From Gilliamella sp. Occ3-1 (GTDB lineage: Bacteria; Pseudomonadota; Gammaproteobacteria; Enterobacterales; Orbaceae), in the NCBI RefSeq assembly GCF_001690655.1, contig NZ_LZHQ01000009.1, forward strand, positions 1 to 64,000: a stretch of DNA of 64,000 nucleotides, written 5' to 3'. Shown piece after piece: positions 40,571 to 49,475 of the stretch. The position numbers and the translations under genes are program-made. Positions within the stretch are counted from its first letter, which is position 1, and each line of letters begins with the position of its first letter. The notes under the pieces were generated by a model. The model had not been told where the DNA came from. It did no database searches and was given only the letters and a program-made list of their open reading frames with translations.

Positions 40571-43273
40571 TTATTGATTGTCCGGTATTACTGGTTTACT
40601 TGCTGCAGCATAAGCATGATCCTGAGCACTTAAACCACCAGCATTACCTTTACCTTCAAAATGATAGTCCAATTCTTCACGCGATTTTATTCCGACATCA
40701 GAAGTCACATATTCTGGTGCAGGAGCTTTAGTCATCGCTGAAGAAGAATAACCTATTGAGTGTAAATCATTGCTTACCAGATCAATATAATTACCATTTT
40801 GCTCACTAACGTTAAAATCCTCTTGAGCACTTACAAATAACGGAGCTTTTGATACCTCATCAACATTAGCAGTATCAGTACTATTTACATCTTCCTCATT
40901 TTTAACAATAACAGGAAGTAAAAGCGATGGAATGACAGGTACCACATTATTTTGCTCTTCATTAGTTATTTGACTGTAATCAACAACAACGCGACCTAAA
41001 GCTAATTCCAATGATGCTGCGGCAAACGGTAATGGCATTGGAGACTGTTTTAGTTCTACATTACGAACACGACGTTTATTACGTTGGCCATTCATTCGTA
41101 AATGTCTTGAAGTACGACGCTGACGTTTCGGTTGAATTTCTGATACAATATTGTCCTCAGCTGATTCTGAAACAATAATAGGTAATAATAAAGAAGGAAT
41201 AACAACTCGTTCTAGTTCAGTTTGCACCATAGCCATGGCATTACTATTTTTCACACGAACACTTTTAGTTAATGTTCGTTGTTGACGCCTTGGCTTAGCT
41301 TCACGCAGTTTTGGTTGTACCTCTTCATCGACAACCCTATCTGCCTTAAGATTATTTTCGGGGGTTACTAAATTAGTATTTGAATTACTATTTTGTTTAG
41401 CTCTGCGATTATTATTTCGACTTGATTCTTTAACCTCATTAGTATTGCCTACGGCAACAACATTACCATTATTAGCTGCATTGTTATTTCGGTTATTACG
41501 TTGACGTCGATTGTTTGAACGTTGATTATCCCGTCTTTTGGTCGATCTTGTTTTAACTTCTGGCTGAGGTTCTACTTTTTCAGTAACAAACAGTTTACGT
41601 AATTTACCAAATAACCCACTAAACAGACCATCTGATTTTTTAGTTTTTAACTCTACCTTTTCTTTTGGTGTTGCACATGCTTCAACTTTAGGACCTGATA
41701 ATACAGCTTGTTCAACAATAACTTCAACAGCTTGTTGCTCTTCTTCCTCTTCCTCAAGTTCACGAATCAATTTTGGAAGATTATAGCTCAGCACATCTGT
41801 TTCTTCTCCTCTACGCTTACGAATCACCTTATACAATGGGGTTTCCATCTCTTCATCGCCAGCAATCACAATTTTGACATCAGGATGCATGCTTTCAATA
41901 TTTGTGATAGCACGACGTTTTTCGTTGAGTAAATAGCTTGCTATTGGCACAGGAACAATGACATCGATTTGTACTGTATTATCTTTCATTGCTTCTTCTT
42001 GAATCAATCGAAGAATAGATAAAGACAATGAATTATTGTCCCGAACTGTACCTGTACCTTGACAACGAGGACAAATATGATGCGTTGCTTCACGTAATGA
42101 TGGGCTTAAACGTTGGCGCGACATTTCAAGTAGACCAAAGCGTGAAATTCGCGTAGTTTGAATTCGTGCACGATCGGTTTTCATCGCTTCTTTTAAGCGA
42201 TTTTCTACCTCTCGCTGATTGCGGACCGGTGTCATATCAATAAAATCGATAACAATCAAACCACCTAAATCGCGTAAACGTAGTTGACGAGCTATTTCTT
42301 CGGCTGCTTCAAGGTTAGTATTAAATGCTGTTTCTTCAATATCACTACCACGAATGGATTTAGCCGAGTTAATATCGATTGCTGTAAGCGCTTCTGTGGC
42401 ATCAATAACAATTGAACCACCAGAAGGTAAGCGAACTTCTCGCTGAAATGCCGACTCAATCTGCCCCTCAATTTGGAAATGATTAAATAATGGCACATCA
42501 CCCTCATAAAGCTTTAAGCGACTGATATACTCAACACGTCCCAAATCAGCTAAACGTTTTTTAGCAATCTCAAGTACTTTAGAATTATCAATTAAAATAT
42601 CACCAACATCATCACGCAAATAATCACGAAACGCGCGAGTAATGATATCACTTTCTTTATGAATCAAACTTGGTGCAGGATGTTTTTTTGCTTCGTTTTG
42701 AATTGCTGTCCAATAGTTAACTAATGCATCTAAATCTTGTTGCAACTCCTCTTGGCTTTTACCAACGCCCGCCGTTCTAGCTATAACGCCCATACCTTTT
42801 GGCTTTTCAATTGCATCAATAATACGTTTAAGATCTGCTCTTTCCTCACCTTCTATACGGCGTGAAACACCACCAGCACGAGGATCATTAGGCATCAATA
42901 CCAAATAGCTACCAGCTAAACTAATATAGGTAGTTAAAGCCGCACCTTTTTTGCCACGAATCTCTTTTTCAATTTGGATAAGGACTTCTTGACCTTCCTG
43001 TAGATGTTTAATACTACGACGACCAGAAATATTAGATGGGAAATAGCTTTCAGCAATCTCTTTTAAAGGTAAGAAACCATCACGCTCACCACCATACGAA
43101 ACAAAAGCGGCTTCTAAACTTGGATTAATTTTAGTGATTTTACCTTTATAAATATTCGCTTTCTTTTGTTCATGCCCAAGGCTTTCGATATCTAAATCAT
43201 ACAATCGTTGACCATCAACAAGCGCAACTCGCAGCTCTTCTTGCTGGGTTGCATTGATTAGCATTCTTTTCAT
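40571..43273 (-). CDS. rne: Ribonuclease E
   Basis: RNase E starts mRNA decay and processes rRNA and tRNA. The S1 domain lies near residues 35-125 and contains KGKITKINPSLEAAFV. The DNase I-like catalytic domain has IDATEALTAIDINSAKS and LIVIDFIDMTPVRNQREVEN, holding the two magnesium-binding Asp. The zinc link is CPRCQGTGTV. The C-terminal half keeps the scaffold parts: an amphipathic membrane helix (GLFSGLFGKLRKLF), Arg-rich RNA-binding stretches, a helicase-binding-like segment (RHLRMNGQRNKRRVRN) and a PNPase-binding tail (KAPAPEYV, FEGKGNAGG). At 900 residues it is shorter than E. coli (1,061). Confidence 0.96.
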   Translation of the reverse strand: MKRMLINATQQEELRVALVDGQRLYDLDIESLGHEQKKANIYKGKITKINPSLEAAFVSYGGERDGFLPLKEIAESYFPSNISGRRSIKHLQEGQEVLIQIEKEIRGKKGAALTTYISLAGSYLVLMPNDPRAGGVSRRIEGEERADLKRIIDAIEKPKGMGVIARTAGVGKSQEELQQDLDALVNYWTAIQNEAKKHPAPSLIHKESDIITRAFRDYLRDDVGDILIDNSKVLEIAKKRLADLGRVEYISRLKLYEGDVPLFNHFQIEGQIESAFQREVRLPSGGSIVIDATEALTAIDINSAKSIRGSDIEETAFNTNLEAAEEIARQLRLRDLGGLIVIDFIDMTPVRNQREVENRLKEAMKTDRARIQTTRISRFGLLEMSRQRLSPSLREATHHICPRCQGTGTVRDNNSLSLSILRLIQEEAMKDNTVQIDVIVPVPIASYLLNEKRRAITNIESMHPDVKIVIAGDEEMETPLYKVIRKRRGEETDVLSYNLPKLIRELEEEEEEQQAVEVIVEQAVLSGPKVEACATPKEKVELKTKKSDGLFSGLFGKLRKLFVTEKVEPQPEVKTRSTKRRDNQRSNNRRQRNNRNNNAANNGNVVAVGNTNEVKESSRNNNRRAKQNSNSNTNLVTPENNLKADRVVDEEVQPKLREAKPRRQQRTLTKSVRVKNSNAMAMVQTELERVVIPSLLLPIIVSESAEDNIVSEIQPKRQRRTSRHLRMNGQRNKRRVRNVELKQSPMPLPFAAASLELALGRVVVDYSQITNEEQNNVVPVIPSLLLPVIVKNEEDVNSTDTANVDEVSKAPLFVSAQEDFNVSEQNGNYIDLVSNDLHSIGYSSSAMTKAPAPEYVTSDVGIKSREELDYHFEGKGNAGGLSAQDHAYAAASKPVIPDNQ

Positions 43274-43719
43274 TATTCTACACTCTTGATTAATCTTAAT
43301 TAACAGTTAGGTAGAATCTTATTATTGATAAGTGATTATTTTAACAATGATGAATAATGGTACTTAACTAAATATTGGTATACAGCATTCATTATTTTAT
43401 TTCTGTTATTTTTGTTATTATTTTATGTGAACCTGACACCGCTTACACAACATTAATATAATACATTAAGCAAAATGCTAAATTAAAAGCACTAAATACT
43501 TTAAAAAAACCTAATTATATAATTTATCGACACTATTAATGTAGATAATTTGCAAACCTTTGTGTCTTACCGGCTTTAGCAAATAAACTAAATCTTTATG
43601 CAATTGTTTAAAATAAACATATTATCTAATTATAATGATTCTACTTACGCTATTTTATTTTTACAAACTGTAATGTCTAACGCCATTGCTGCATTACAAG
43701 GATAAAATTATCCGCCACT

Positions 43720-43748
43720 ATTATTAACGTTTCAGTCAAGGATAGCAA
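43720..43748 (-). promoter_or_regulatory. Candidate rne promoter
   Basis: On the minus strand TTGCTA (43743-43748) and AATAAT (43720-43725) are 17 bases apart. A start near 43713 would give a leader of about 440 bases, comparable to the 361-base E. coli rne leader. Similar boxes occur by chance in AT-rich DNA. Confidence 0.35.
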
Positions 43749-43840
43749 GTAAATTAAACTGACTATTTTACAATCAGTTAAAAATTCATTTTTGACTACA
43801 TTCAACTAGCTTTAACCACAAGATAAATAAATTATTTAAT

Positions 43841-43902
43841 TTGCTTAAATTTTTATATTAAAACACCTAGTTACCGGAAACTTTTTTATAAAATTTTTTT
43901 AC
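43841..43902 (+). repeat. Dispersed repeat, copy A
   Basis: About 60 bases, with TATATTAAAAC, CCTA and GGAAA followed by a T-run. It matches 55471-55531 over its whole length with only a few substitutions, and 5240-5292 (minus strand) more weakly. Function unknown. Confidence 0.6.
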
Positions 43903-44015
43903 TAATTATTTCATTACTTAAAAATAAAACGCCGATGTAATTATGCATAACAAATCCTAATCAGTATAATTACAATAAAATGACATTATAATTTAAATAT
44001 AGGATATATCTGTTT

Positions 44016-44549
44016 ATGAACTCTGCCAATAAAATTGCCTTACTTAATTTTACTACTCGTTGGATTGAGCAATTCAAATACGCACCACAAAGCGAAGAAC
44101 TACATGCCATCCCCTCGCCTTGTATTTTAAAAACTGACCATCTCACGGTATTTTGGCAACCATTCTTATTAGAACCGCCAAGAGATCTCTCGATTGTTGA
44201 ACAAGTTATTGGTATCATTTTACATCCATCTGCTCACATTTTTTATGGTACACAATATGCAGGCAATATGACGGCTAAATTTACCGACACACATTTAACC
44301 TTAATTCAAGCATGGAACGATGATGACTTTTCAACTTTAGAACAAAATTTAATAGCTCATTTATCCCAACAAAAAAGATTAAAACGAACACCAACCATTT
44401 TTATAGCTACAACGGATGACAGCACAAAAATAATTTCATTAAACAATTTAACGGGCGAAATAGTAAAAGAGGACTTAATTACAGGAGAACTAACGACATT
44501 AACTAATGATTTGATTTCATTTTTTAATCAACTTACAGTTTTTCAGTAA
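44016..44549 (+). CDS. syd: SecY-interacting protein Syd
   Basis: Syd is a cytoplasmic protein that binds the SecY translocon face and may check its assembly. The 177 residues align with E. coli Syd (181): SEELHAIPSPCI near residue 27, HPSAHIFYGTQYAGNMTAKF near 68, LTLIQAWNDDDF near 93 and QKRLKRTPTIFIATT near 120. The start is the ATG at 44016; the ribosome site is weak. Confidence 0.92.
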   Translation: MNSANKIALLNFTTRWIEQFKYAPQSEELHAIPSPCILKTDHLTVFWQPFLLEPPRDLSIVEQVIGIILHPSAHIFYGTQYAGNMTAKFTDTHLTLIQAWNDDDFSTLEQNLIAHLSQQKRLKRTPTIFIATTDDSTKIISLNNLTGEIVKEDLITGELTTLTNDLISFFNQLTVFQ

Positions 44550-44668
44550 CTATAAGAAAGTTAAAAATGTTTACAAAAATCTATTTTTTCGTATACCTAT
44601 TTGAAATTGTAACTTACAAAATAATGTGTATATAATGCAGTAATAATAATCAATTAAATAGGTGGATT

Positions 44669-45844
44669 ATGTTTGAAAATTTGACAGCAGCGCCAACCGA
44701 TCCCATTTTAGGGCTAGCTGACCTTTATAATAAAGATGAACGCACCAATAAAATTAACTTAAGCGTCGGTATTTATAAAGATGATACGACAAAAACCCCT
44801 ATTTTAGAAAGTGTAAAAAAAGCAGAGCATTTGTTACTAAATGACGAAATCACCAAAAGTTATTTCCCTATTGACGGTCTAAAATCTTTCAATATCGCAA
44901 CGCAAATTTTGCTTTTTGGTAGTGAAAATGAACGAGCAAGAACTGCACAATCCCCCGGAGGAACAGGGGCTTTACGCATTATGGCAGACTTTTTAGCTCG
45001 TCGAACCAAAATAAAACGAGTTTGGGTAAGTAATCCAACTTGGCCAAATCATCGTAGTGTATTCCAAATGGCAGGCCTTGAAGTACGCGAATACTATTAT
45101 TACAGTGCACAAACGCACACTCTTGATTTTGATGCTATGATGAGTAGCTTAAATCAAGTTGCCGCTGGCGAAGCGGTATTATTCCATGGATGTTGTCATA
45201 ACCCAACGGGTATCGATCCAACTCCAGAACAATGGCAAGCTATATCGGATCTTGCCTTAGAAAATGGTTGGTTACCACTGTTTGATTTAGCTTATCAAGG
45301 CTTTGGACAAGGTATAGAAGAAGATGTTTATGGGTTACGGTTATTTGCCAATAATCATCCAGAACTACTTATTGCAAGTTCATACTCTAAAAATTTCGGT
45401 TTATATAACGAACGAGTGGGAGCATTTACATTAATTGCGGCAAATGCTGAAATTGCCGATCGAGCCTTTAGTCAAGTTAAAACAATTATTCGAGCTAATT
45501 ACTCAAACCCTCCTGCCCATGGAGCTAAAATCGTCTCTTATATATTAAACAATGAAGAATTAAAAGAAGAGTGGATCGATGAATTAACAAGTATGCGTCA
45601 ACGTATTCACCGCATGCGACAACTATTTGTAAAAACCTTACAAGACAAAGGTGCAAATCAAGATTTTAGTTTTATTGCCAAACAAAATGGCATGTTTTCG
45701 TTCAGTGGCTTGAACGAAGAACAAGTGCTAAAATTACGTAATGATTATGGCATCTACATCGTAAACTCAGGACGTATCAACGTGGCTGGTATGACATTAG
45801 ATAACATGTCCAGACTTTGCGAATCAATTGTTGAAGTACTATAG
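44669..45844 (+). CDS. aspC: Aspartate aminotransferase
   Basis: AspC is a PLP enzyme that interconverts aspartate and oxaloacetate and also acts on aromatic amino acids. The 391 residues match E. coli AspC closely from [19 protein letters not shown] to the C terminus. The PLP lysine is in [17 protein letters not shown], with [12 protein letters not shown] and [13 protein letters not shown] as further markers. TyrB is a close paralogue, but the overall match favours AspC. AGGTGG upstream supports the start. Confidence 0.93.
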   Translation: MFENLTAAPTDPILGLADLYNKDERTNKINLSVGIYKDDTTKTPILESVKKAEHLLLNDEITKSYFPIDGLKSFNIATQILLFGSENERARTAQSPGGTGALRIMADFLARRTKIKRVWVSNPTWPNHRSVFQMAGLEVREYYYYSAQTHTLDFDAMMSSLNQVAAGEAVLFHGCCHNPTGIDPTPEQWQAISDLALENGWLPLFDLAYQGFGQGIEEDVYGLRLFANNHPELLIASSYSKNFGLYNERVGAFTLIAANAEIADRAFSQVKTIIRANYSNPPAHGAKIVSYILNNEELKEEWIDELTSMRQRIHRMRQLFVKTLQDKGANQDFSFIAKQNGMFSFSGLNEEQVLKLRNDYGIYIVNSGRINVAGMTLDNMSRLCESIVEVL

Positions 45845-45870
45845 AAATTTTAATAATAAACAGTCATAAC

Positions 45871-45903
45871 AATAGAAACGCTCAATTAAAGGGTGTTTCT
45901 ATT
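45871..45903 (+). terminator. Possible aspC terminator
   Basis: AATAGAAAC (45871-45879) pairs with GTTTCTATT (45895-45903), with extra G-C pairs inside the loop. The tail after it is only ATT-rich. It lies 26 bases past the aspC stop. Confidence 0.5.
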
Positions 45904-46087
45904 TACTCCTCCTTTAAATTTAATATGTTTTTTACTATAAAAAAATATGCTTAGCTTTGGCATACATATCCTTATTAATCAAAAAGTATCCTAATGATTA
46001 CTTACACCTCCTCCCTCTCTTATTAATATCTTATTCCATTTGATTATATCAATAGAAAAACAGATTATTAGACGATACTCCAATAAT

Positions 46088-46106
46088 TACTAATAATTAT
46101 TTAGTA
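46088..46106. promoter_or_regulatory. Inverted repeat in front of the catabolic cluster, possible operator
   Basis: TACTAA (46088-46093) and TTAGTA (46101-46106) form a perfect 6-bp inverted repeat with a 7-base spacer, about 30 bases before the lyase start. This is the size of a dimeric repressor site, but in AT-rich DNA it could occur by chance. No regulator gene is adjacent. Confidence 0.3.
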
Positions 46107-46135
46107 GGATAGTAACAATTATTGAGGATAGTTTG

Positions 46136-47497
46136 GTGGTGTCACATATTTTAGATTTTTTAATTTTGGGCAATAACTTTGGTACTAATGAAATGAGAGC
46201 AATTTGGTCAGAGACAAATCGCTTGCAAAAACAGGTGGATGTCGAAGTTGCTTTAGCTAAAGCGGAAGGTAAGTTAGGTGTTATTCCAATTGAATCAGCC
46301 AATTCAATCATTTCCAAAGCCGATGCTTCTAAATTATCAATTGAACAAATTGCCGAAGAAGCAGCTAAAGCCAAACATTCATTAATGTCAACAATTAATG
46401 CACTGCAAAAACAAGTCGGTGATGCAGGTCAATATATTCATTACGGCGCAACCACACAAGATATCGTCGATACTGCAACTGTTTTACAATTAAAACAAGC
46501 TTTTACTGTAATTGAACGTGATAGCAAACTAGTGGCACTAGAACTAAAACGTTTAGCCAAAAAGTATCAGTATTTACCCATGGTTGGACGAACCCATGGC
46601 ATGCAGGCACTCCCCACAACCTTTGGTTTTAAACTTGCCGTATGGTTAGATGAATTTATTCGGCACTTACAACGTTTAAGTGAAATCAAACAACGAGTAT
46701 TAGTCGGTAATATTAGTGGTGCAATTTGTACTTATGCCTCAATGGGCAAGTTAGGACCACAAATTGAAACTCGTGCTTTAACAATACTGGGACTTAATAT
46801 CCCTAATATCGGTTGGCAAGCAGCTCGTGACCGTTTTTCTGAATATGCATCAGTCATTGCGCTAATTAGTGGCACATTAGGTAAAATAGGCAATGAATTT
46901 TACAACTTAATGCGTACCGAAATTAACGAAGTTGAAGAACCGTTCTCGGAAGGAAAAATAGGCTCAACTACCATGCCACATAAACGCAACCCAGCGGCAT
47001 TAGAAGGTTTAGCCAGTTTGACAGCTCCACTTTTAAAAAGCGTCGCGTTAATTCACGAATCAATGAAAGTTGAACATGAGCGCGATGCCATGAGTTGGCG
47101 AGCCGAATGGATCGCACTACCAGAAATTAATCTCTATATTTCAGCGCAATTACACACAGCACTTGCAGTACTTAAAGGACTTAAAGTCAATGCTGACAAA
47201 ATGTTGACCAATTTATCACTACAAAATGGTTTACTACTATCTGAAAAAGTGATGTTTGAAATCGGCAAACGATTAGGTAAACAAACTGCACATAATTTAG
47301 TTTACCAAAGCGCCATGAAAGCATTTGAACAAAATCGACCATTTAAAGATATATTATTAGAAGAACCACGTTTAAATAAAGAATTCACCGAATCCGAACT
47401 TGATGCTTGGTTAGATCCAATTAGCTATATTGGCTCTGCACCGGAAAAAGTAGCACAAGTTATTCAATATGCTGAACAGTGTGGAGTATTAGCATGA
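46136..47497 (+). CDS. Fumarase/aspartase-superfamily lyase, probable S-(2-succino) lyase
   Basis: The 453-residue protein belongs to the superfamily that eliminates fumarate from succinyl adducts. Conserved regions are IHYGATTQDIVDTA (near 101-115), VGRTHGMQALPTTFG (near 150) and the signature GSTTMPHKRNP (near 276-286), whose serine is the expected catalytic base; the second serine of the usual GSS is Thr. By sequence it looks like the PurB/3-carboxymuconate cycloisomerase branch. PurB is unlikely because the neighbours are a GNAT enzyme, an amino-acid importer and an MmgE/PrpD protein. This context matches S-(2-succino) lyases, which split N-acetyl-2-succinocysteine to fumarate and N-acetylcysteine. 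The start is uncertain: TTG 46133, GTG 46136 and GTG 46139 are in frame behind GAGG at 46124. Confidence 0.75.
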   Translation: MVSHILDFLILGNNFGTNEMRAIWSETNRLQKQVDVEVALAKAEGKLGVIPIESANSIISKADASKLSIEQIAEEAAKAKHSLMSTINALQKQVGDAGQYIHYGATTQDIVDTATVLQLKQAFTVIERDSKLVALELKRLAKKYQYLPMVGRTHGMQALPTTFGFKLAVWLDEFIRHLQRLSEIKQRVLVGNISGAICTYASMGKLGPQIETRALTILGLNIPNIGWQAARDRFSEYASVIALISGTLGKIGNEFYNLMRTEINEVEEPFSEGKIGSTTMPHKRNPAALEGLASLTAPLLKSVALIHESMKVEHERDAMSWRAEWIALPEINLYISAQLHTALAVLKGLKVNADKMLTNLSLQNGLLLSEKVMFEIGKRLGKQTAHNLVYQSAMKAFEQNRPFKDILLEEPRLNKEFTESELDAWLDPISYIGSAPEKVAQVIQYAEQCGVLA

Positions 47498-48057
47498 GCT
47501 TTCGCTTAATCACTCATAAAGACATTCCGGCTTATCAGGCGCTATTGCATAGTGCTTATCAAACTACCACTCAATTAGGCATCCATTTTGCCGCAGCAAC
47601 AGTCACGCAATCACAAATTGCTGACCATATTAATTCGAATGCCGTGTATCTATTAGAAAAAGAAGGTGATCTACTATCAACCTTAAGTATTCGCTTTCCG
47701 TGGGGCAATAACCCTGGACCTTATGGGTTACCACATTTAGGTTGGTTTGCAACAGCGCCACAATATAAAGGCAAAGGTTATGGTAATACATTATGGAATT
47801 TTGTTGAACAGCAAATTCTAATTAACCAACTAAAATTACCTGCTGTCACGTTAGGCACTGCTGCAAATCATCCATGGCTTGCCCAAACTTATATTAATAG
47901 AGGCTATAAAAAAATAGGGGAAGCTAATTTAACACTCGATCATACCACGCTTTATTTTGAAAAAATCTTAAATCATAAAAACTATACCGAATGGAAAAAA
48001 GGAGTAATAAACAATGAAAAAAATAAGCAAGTTACTGTCCGCTCTTTTATTAACTAG
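47494..48057 (+). CDS. GNAT family N-acetyltransferase, YxeL-like by context
   Basis: The 187-residue protein has a GNAT fold pattern. The acetyl-CoA loop is YKGKGYGNTLW near residue 90-100, and a later TYINRGYKKIGE matches motif B. Its ATG overlaps the lyase stop codon (ATGA), with GGAG upstream, so the two are translationally coupled. In the 2-succinocysteine pathway a GNAT enzyme (YxeL in Bacillus subtilis) N-acetylates the substrate before cleavage. That role is inferred from context. The 3' end overlaps the next gene by 44 bases. Confidence 0.75.
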   Translation: MSFRLITHKDIPAYQALLHSAYQTTTQLGIHFAAATVTQSQIADHINSNAVYLLEKEGDLLSTLSIRFPWGNNPGPYGLPHLGWFATAPQYKGKGYGNTLWNFVEQQILINQLKLPAVTLGTAANHPWLAQTYINRGYKKIGEANLTLDHTTLYFEKILNHKNYTEWKKGVINNEKNKQVTVRSFIN

Positions 48058-48796
48058 CCTAGCCTTAATTGGTTGTGATAATAAATCCAATCACCAAGTA
48101 ACAGAGCAAAATGTCATTAAAGTGGGCTCCACAGGACAAAGCTATCCAAACGGTTATAAACAAGATGGCAATTTAGTCGGATTTGATGTTGAAGTTACTG
48201 AAGCAATTGCTAACGAATTAGGCTATAAAGTCGAATGGATCATTGCTGAATTTGGTGGCTTGATGGGGCAATTTGATTCAGGGCGTTTAGATACTATTGC
48301 CAATGCAGTTGCGGTTACAGTTGCTCGTCAAGCCAAATATGATTTTTCCAATACCTATAGCCTTTACGGTAGCCAAGTTGTTACCCACAAAGATAACAAC
48401 GATATCAAGCAATTATCTGATTTTAAAGGTAAAACCATTGCTGGTGTGCTAGGCTCAAATCATATAAACAATCTAAAAAAAGCCTTTCCTAACAACGAAA
48501 TAACAATCAAAACCTATGAAACACGAGATGGTGCAATGTATGACACGGAGTATCGACGAGTTGATGGTTATGTCAATTCTAAGCCAATATTACTGGCTGA
48601 AATTAAGCGTAAAAACCTACCGTTTAAATTAGTAGGTGAGCCAATTACTATTGAGCAAGTTGCTTTTCCATTTAGTAAAGATGAAAAAGGTCAAGCACTA
48701 CGTGAAAAATTCAATCAAGCCATCGAAAAGTTACGCACCAATGGCACATTGAAAAACCTTGCAATTAAATATTTTGGTGAAGATATTACCCTATGA
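48014..48796 (+). CDS. Polar amino-acid ABC transporter substrate-binding lipoprotein, YxeM/TcyJ-like
   Basis: The 260-residue protein has a lipoprotein signal with the lipobox ALIGC ending at Cys21, so it is probably anchored in the inner membrane on the periplasmic side. It is a family 3 solute-binding protein: VGSTGQSYPNGYKQDGNLVGF, DVEVTEAIANELGY, LDTIANAVAVTVAR and VLGSNHINNLKK. From memory these segments resemble B. subtilis YxeM and the cystine-binding TcyJ/TcyK group more than glutamine or arginine binders. AGGAG precedes the ATG. Likely substrate: a sulfur amino acid such as 2-succinocysteine or cystine. Confidence 0.8.
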   Translation: MKKISKLLSALLLTSLALIGCDNKSNHQVTEQNVIKVGSTGQSYPNGYKQDGNLVGFDVEVTEAIANELGYKVEWIIAEFGGLMGQFDSGRLDTIANAVAVTVARQAKYDFSNTYSLYGSQVVTHKDNNDIKQLSDFKGKTIAGVLGSNHINNLKKAFPNNEITIKTYETRDGAMYDTEYRRVDGYVNSKPILLAEIKRKNLPFKLVGEPITIEQVAFPFSKDEKGQALREKFNQAIEKLRTNGTLKNLAIKYFGEDITL

Positions 48797-49464
48797 ATTT
48801 TAATGTAAACTATTTTTTAAGTGTGTTTCCGCAGATATTACCTTATCTGCCAGTTACACTTTTTATTACCATCATATCGATTATGTTTGCCATTATATTT
48901 GGACTTGCGATTGCACTATTACGTAGCAATAAAATAATCATTATCGATTCGTTTTTTGCACTGTTTATTTCACTGTTTCGAGGAATACCTTCTGTTGTTT
49001 TACTGTTTATTATTTATTACGGATTACCACAAATTTTTCCTATTTTAAAACAAATGGGCGCTACAACAGCAGCCATTATCTGCTTCAGTTTAAAATATTC
49101 GTCCTATTTAGCTGAAATTTTCCGAGCAAGTTTAAAGTCCGTTGATCAGGGTCAGAAAGAGGCAGGAATAACCGTTGGTTTAAGTAAAATACAAGTTTAT
49201 CGGGGTATTATACTACCACAAGCTATGGTCAATGCTCTACCAAACGCCGGTAATATGTTCATTTCATTACTTAAAGATTCATCTGTTGCCTTTTTTGTTG
49301 GCGTGCAAGAACTATTAGCATCGGGGAAAATGTTAACTGCTAACTCATTCCTCTACTTCGAAACCTATCTAGCTGTAGGTATTGTTTACTGGCTAACTGT
49401 TGTTGTCTATTCTTGGATACAAAAACAATTAGAGCAAAAGCTCAGTATACCTTATCATCGTTAA
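48793..49464 (+). CDS. Polar amino-acid ABC transporter permease, YxeN-like
   Basis: The 223-residue permease belongs to the His/Glu/Gln/Arg/opine family, with five or so membrane segments. SLFRGIPSVVLLFIIYYGLP and the EAA-like loop SVDQGQKEAGITVGLSKIQVY (near residues 116-136) are typical; the loop contacts the ATPase. The ATG overlaps the stop of the binding-protein gene (ATGA). Confidence 0.85.
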   Translation: MNFNVNYFLSVFPQILPYLPVTLFITIISIMFAIIFGLAIALLRSNKIIIIDSFFALFISLFRGIPSVVLLFIIYYGLPQIFPILKQMGATTAAIICFSLKYSSYLAEIFRASLKSVDQGQKEAGITVGLSKIQVYRGIILPQAMVNALPNAGNMFISLLKDSSVAFFVGVQELLASGKMLTANSFLYFETYLAVGIVYWLTVVVYSWIQKQLEQKLSIPYHR

Positions 49465-49475
49465 GGAGTAAGGTT

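Larger units (their letters stand above)
43274..44015. other. 742-base intergenic region: rne leader and syd promoter region
   Basis: No convincing gene is present. The rne side is AT-rich and probably holds a long 5' leader, as in E. coli, where the leader mediates autoregulation. A copy of the dispersed repeat lies at 43841-43902. The syd side must hold its promoter, but no clear match stands out. Confidence 0.6.

Noticed and set aside
46136-47497. Annotation of the lyase as adenylosuccinate lyase (purB)
   Set aside because: The signature and fold fit the superfamily, but the neighbours are acetyltransferase, amino-acid importer and MmgE/PrpD genes, which purB does not normally have. Not fully excluded.
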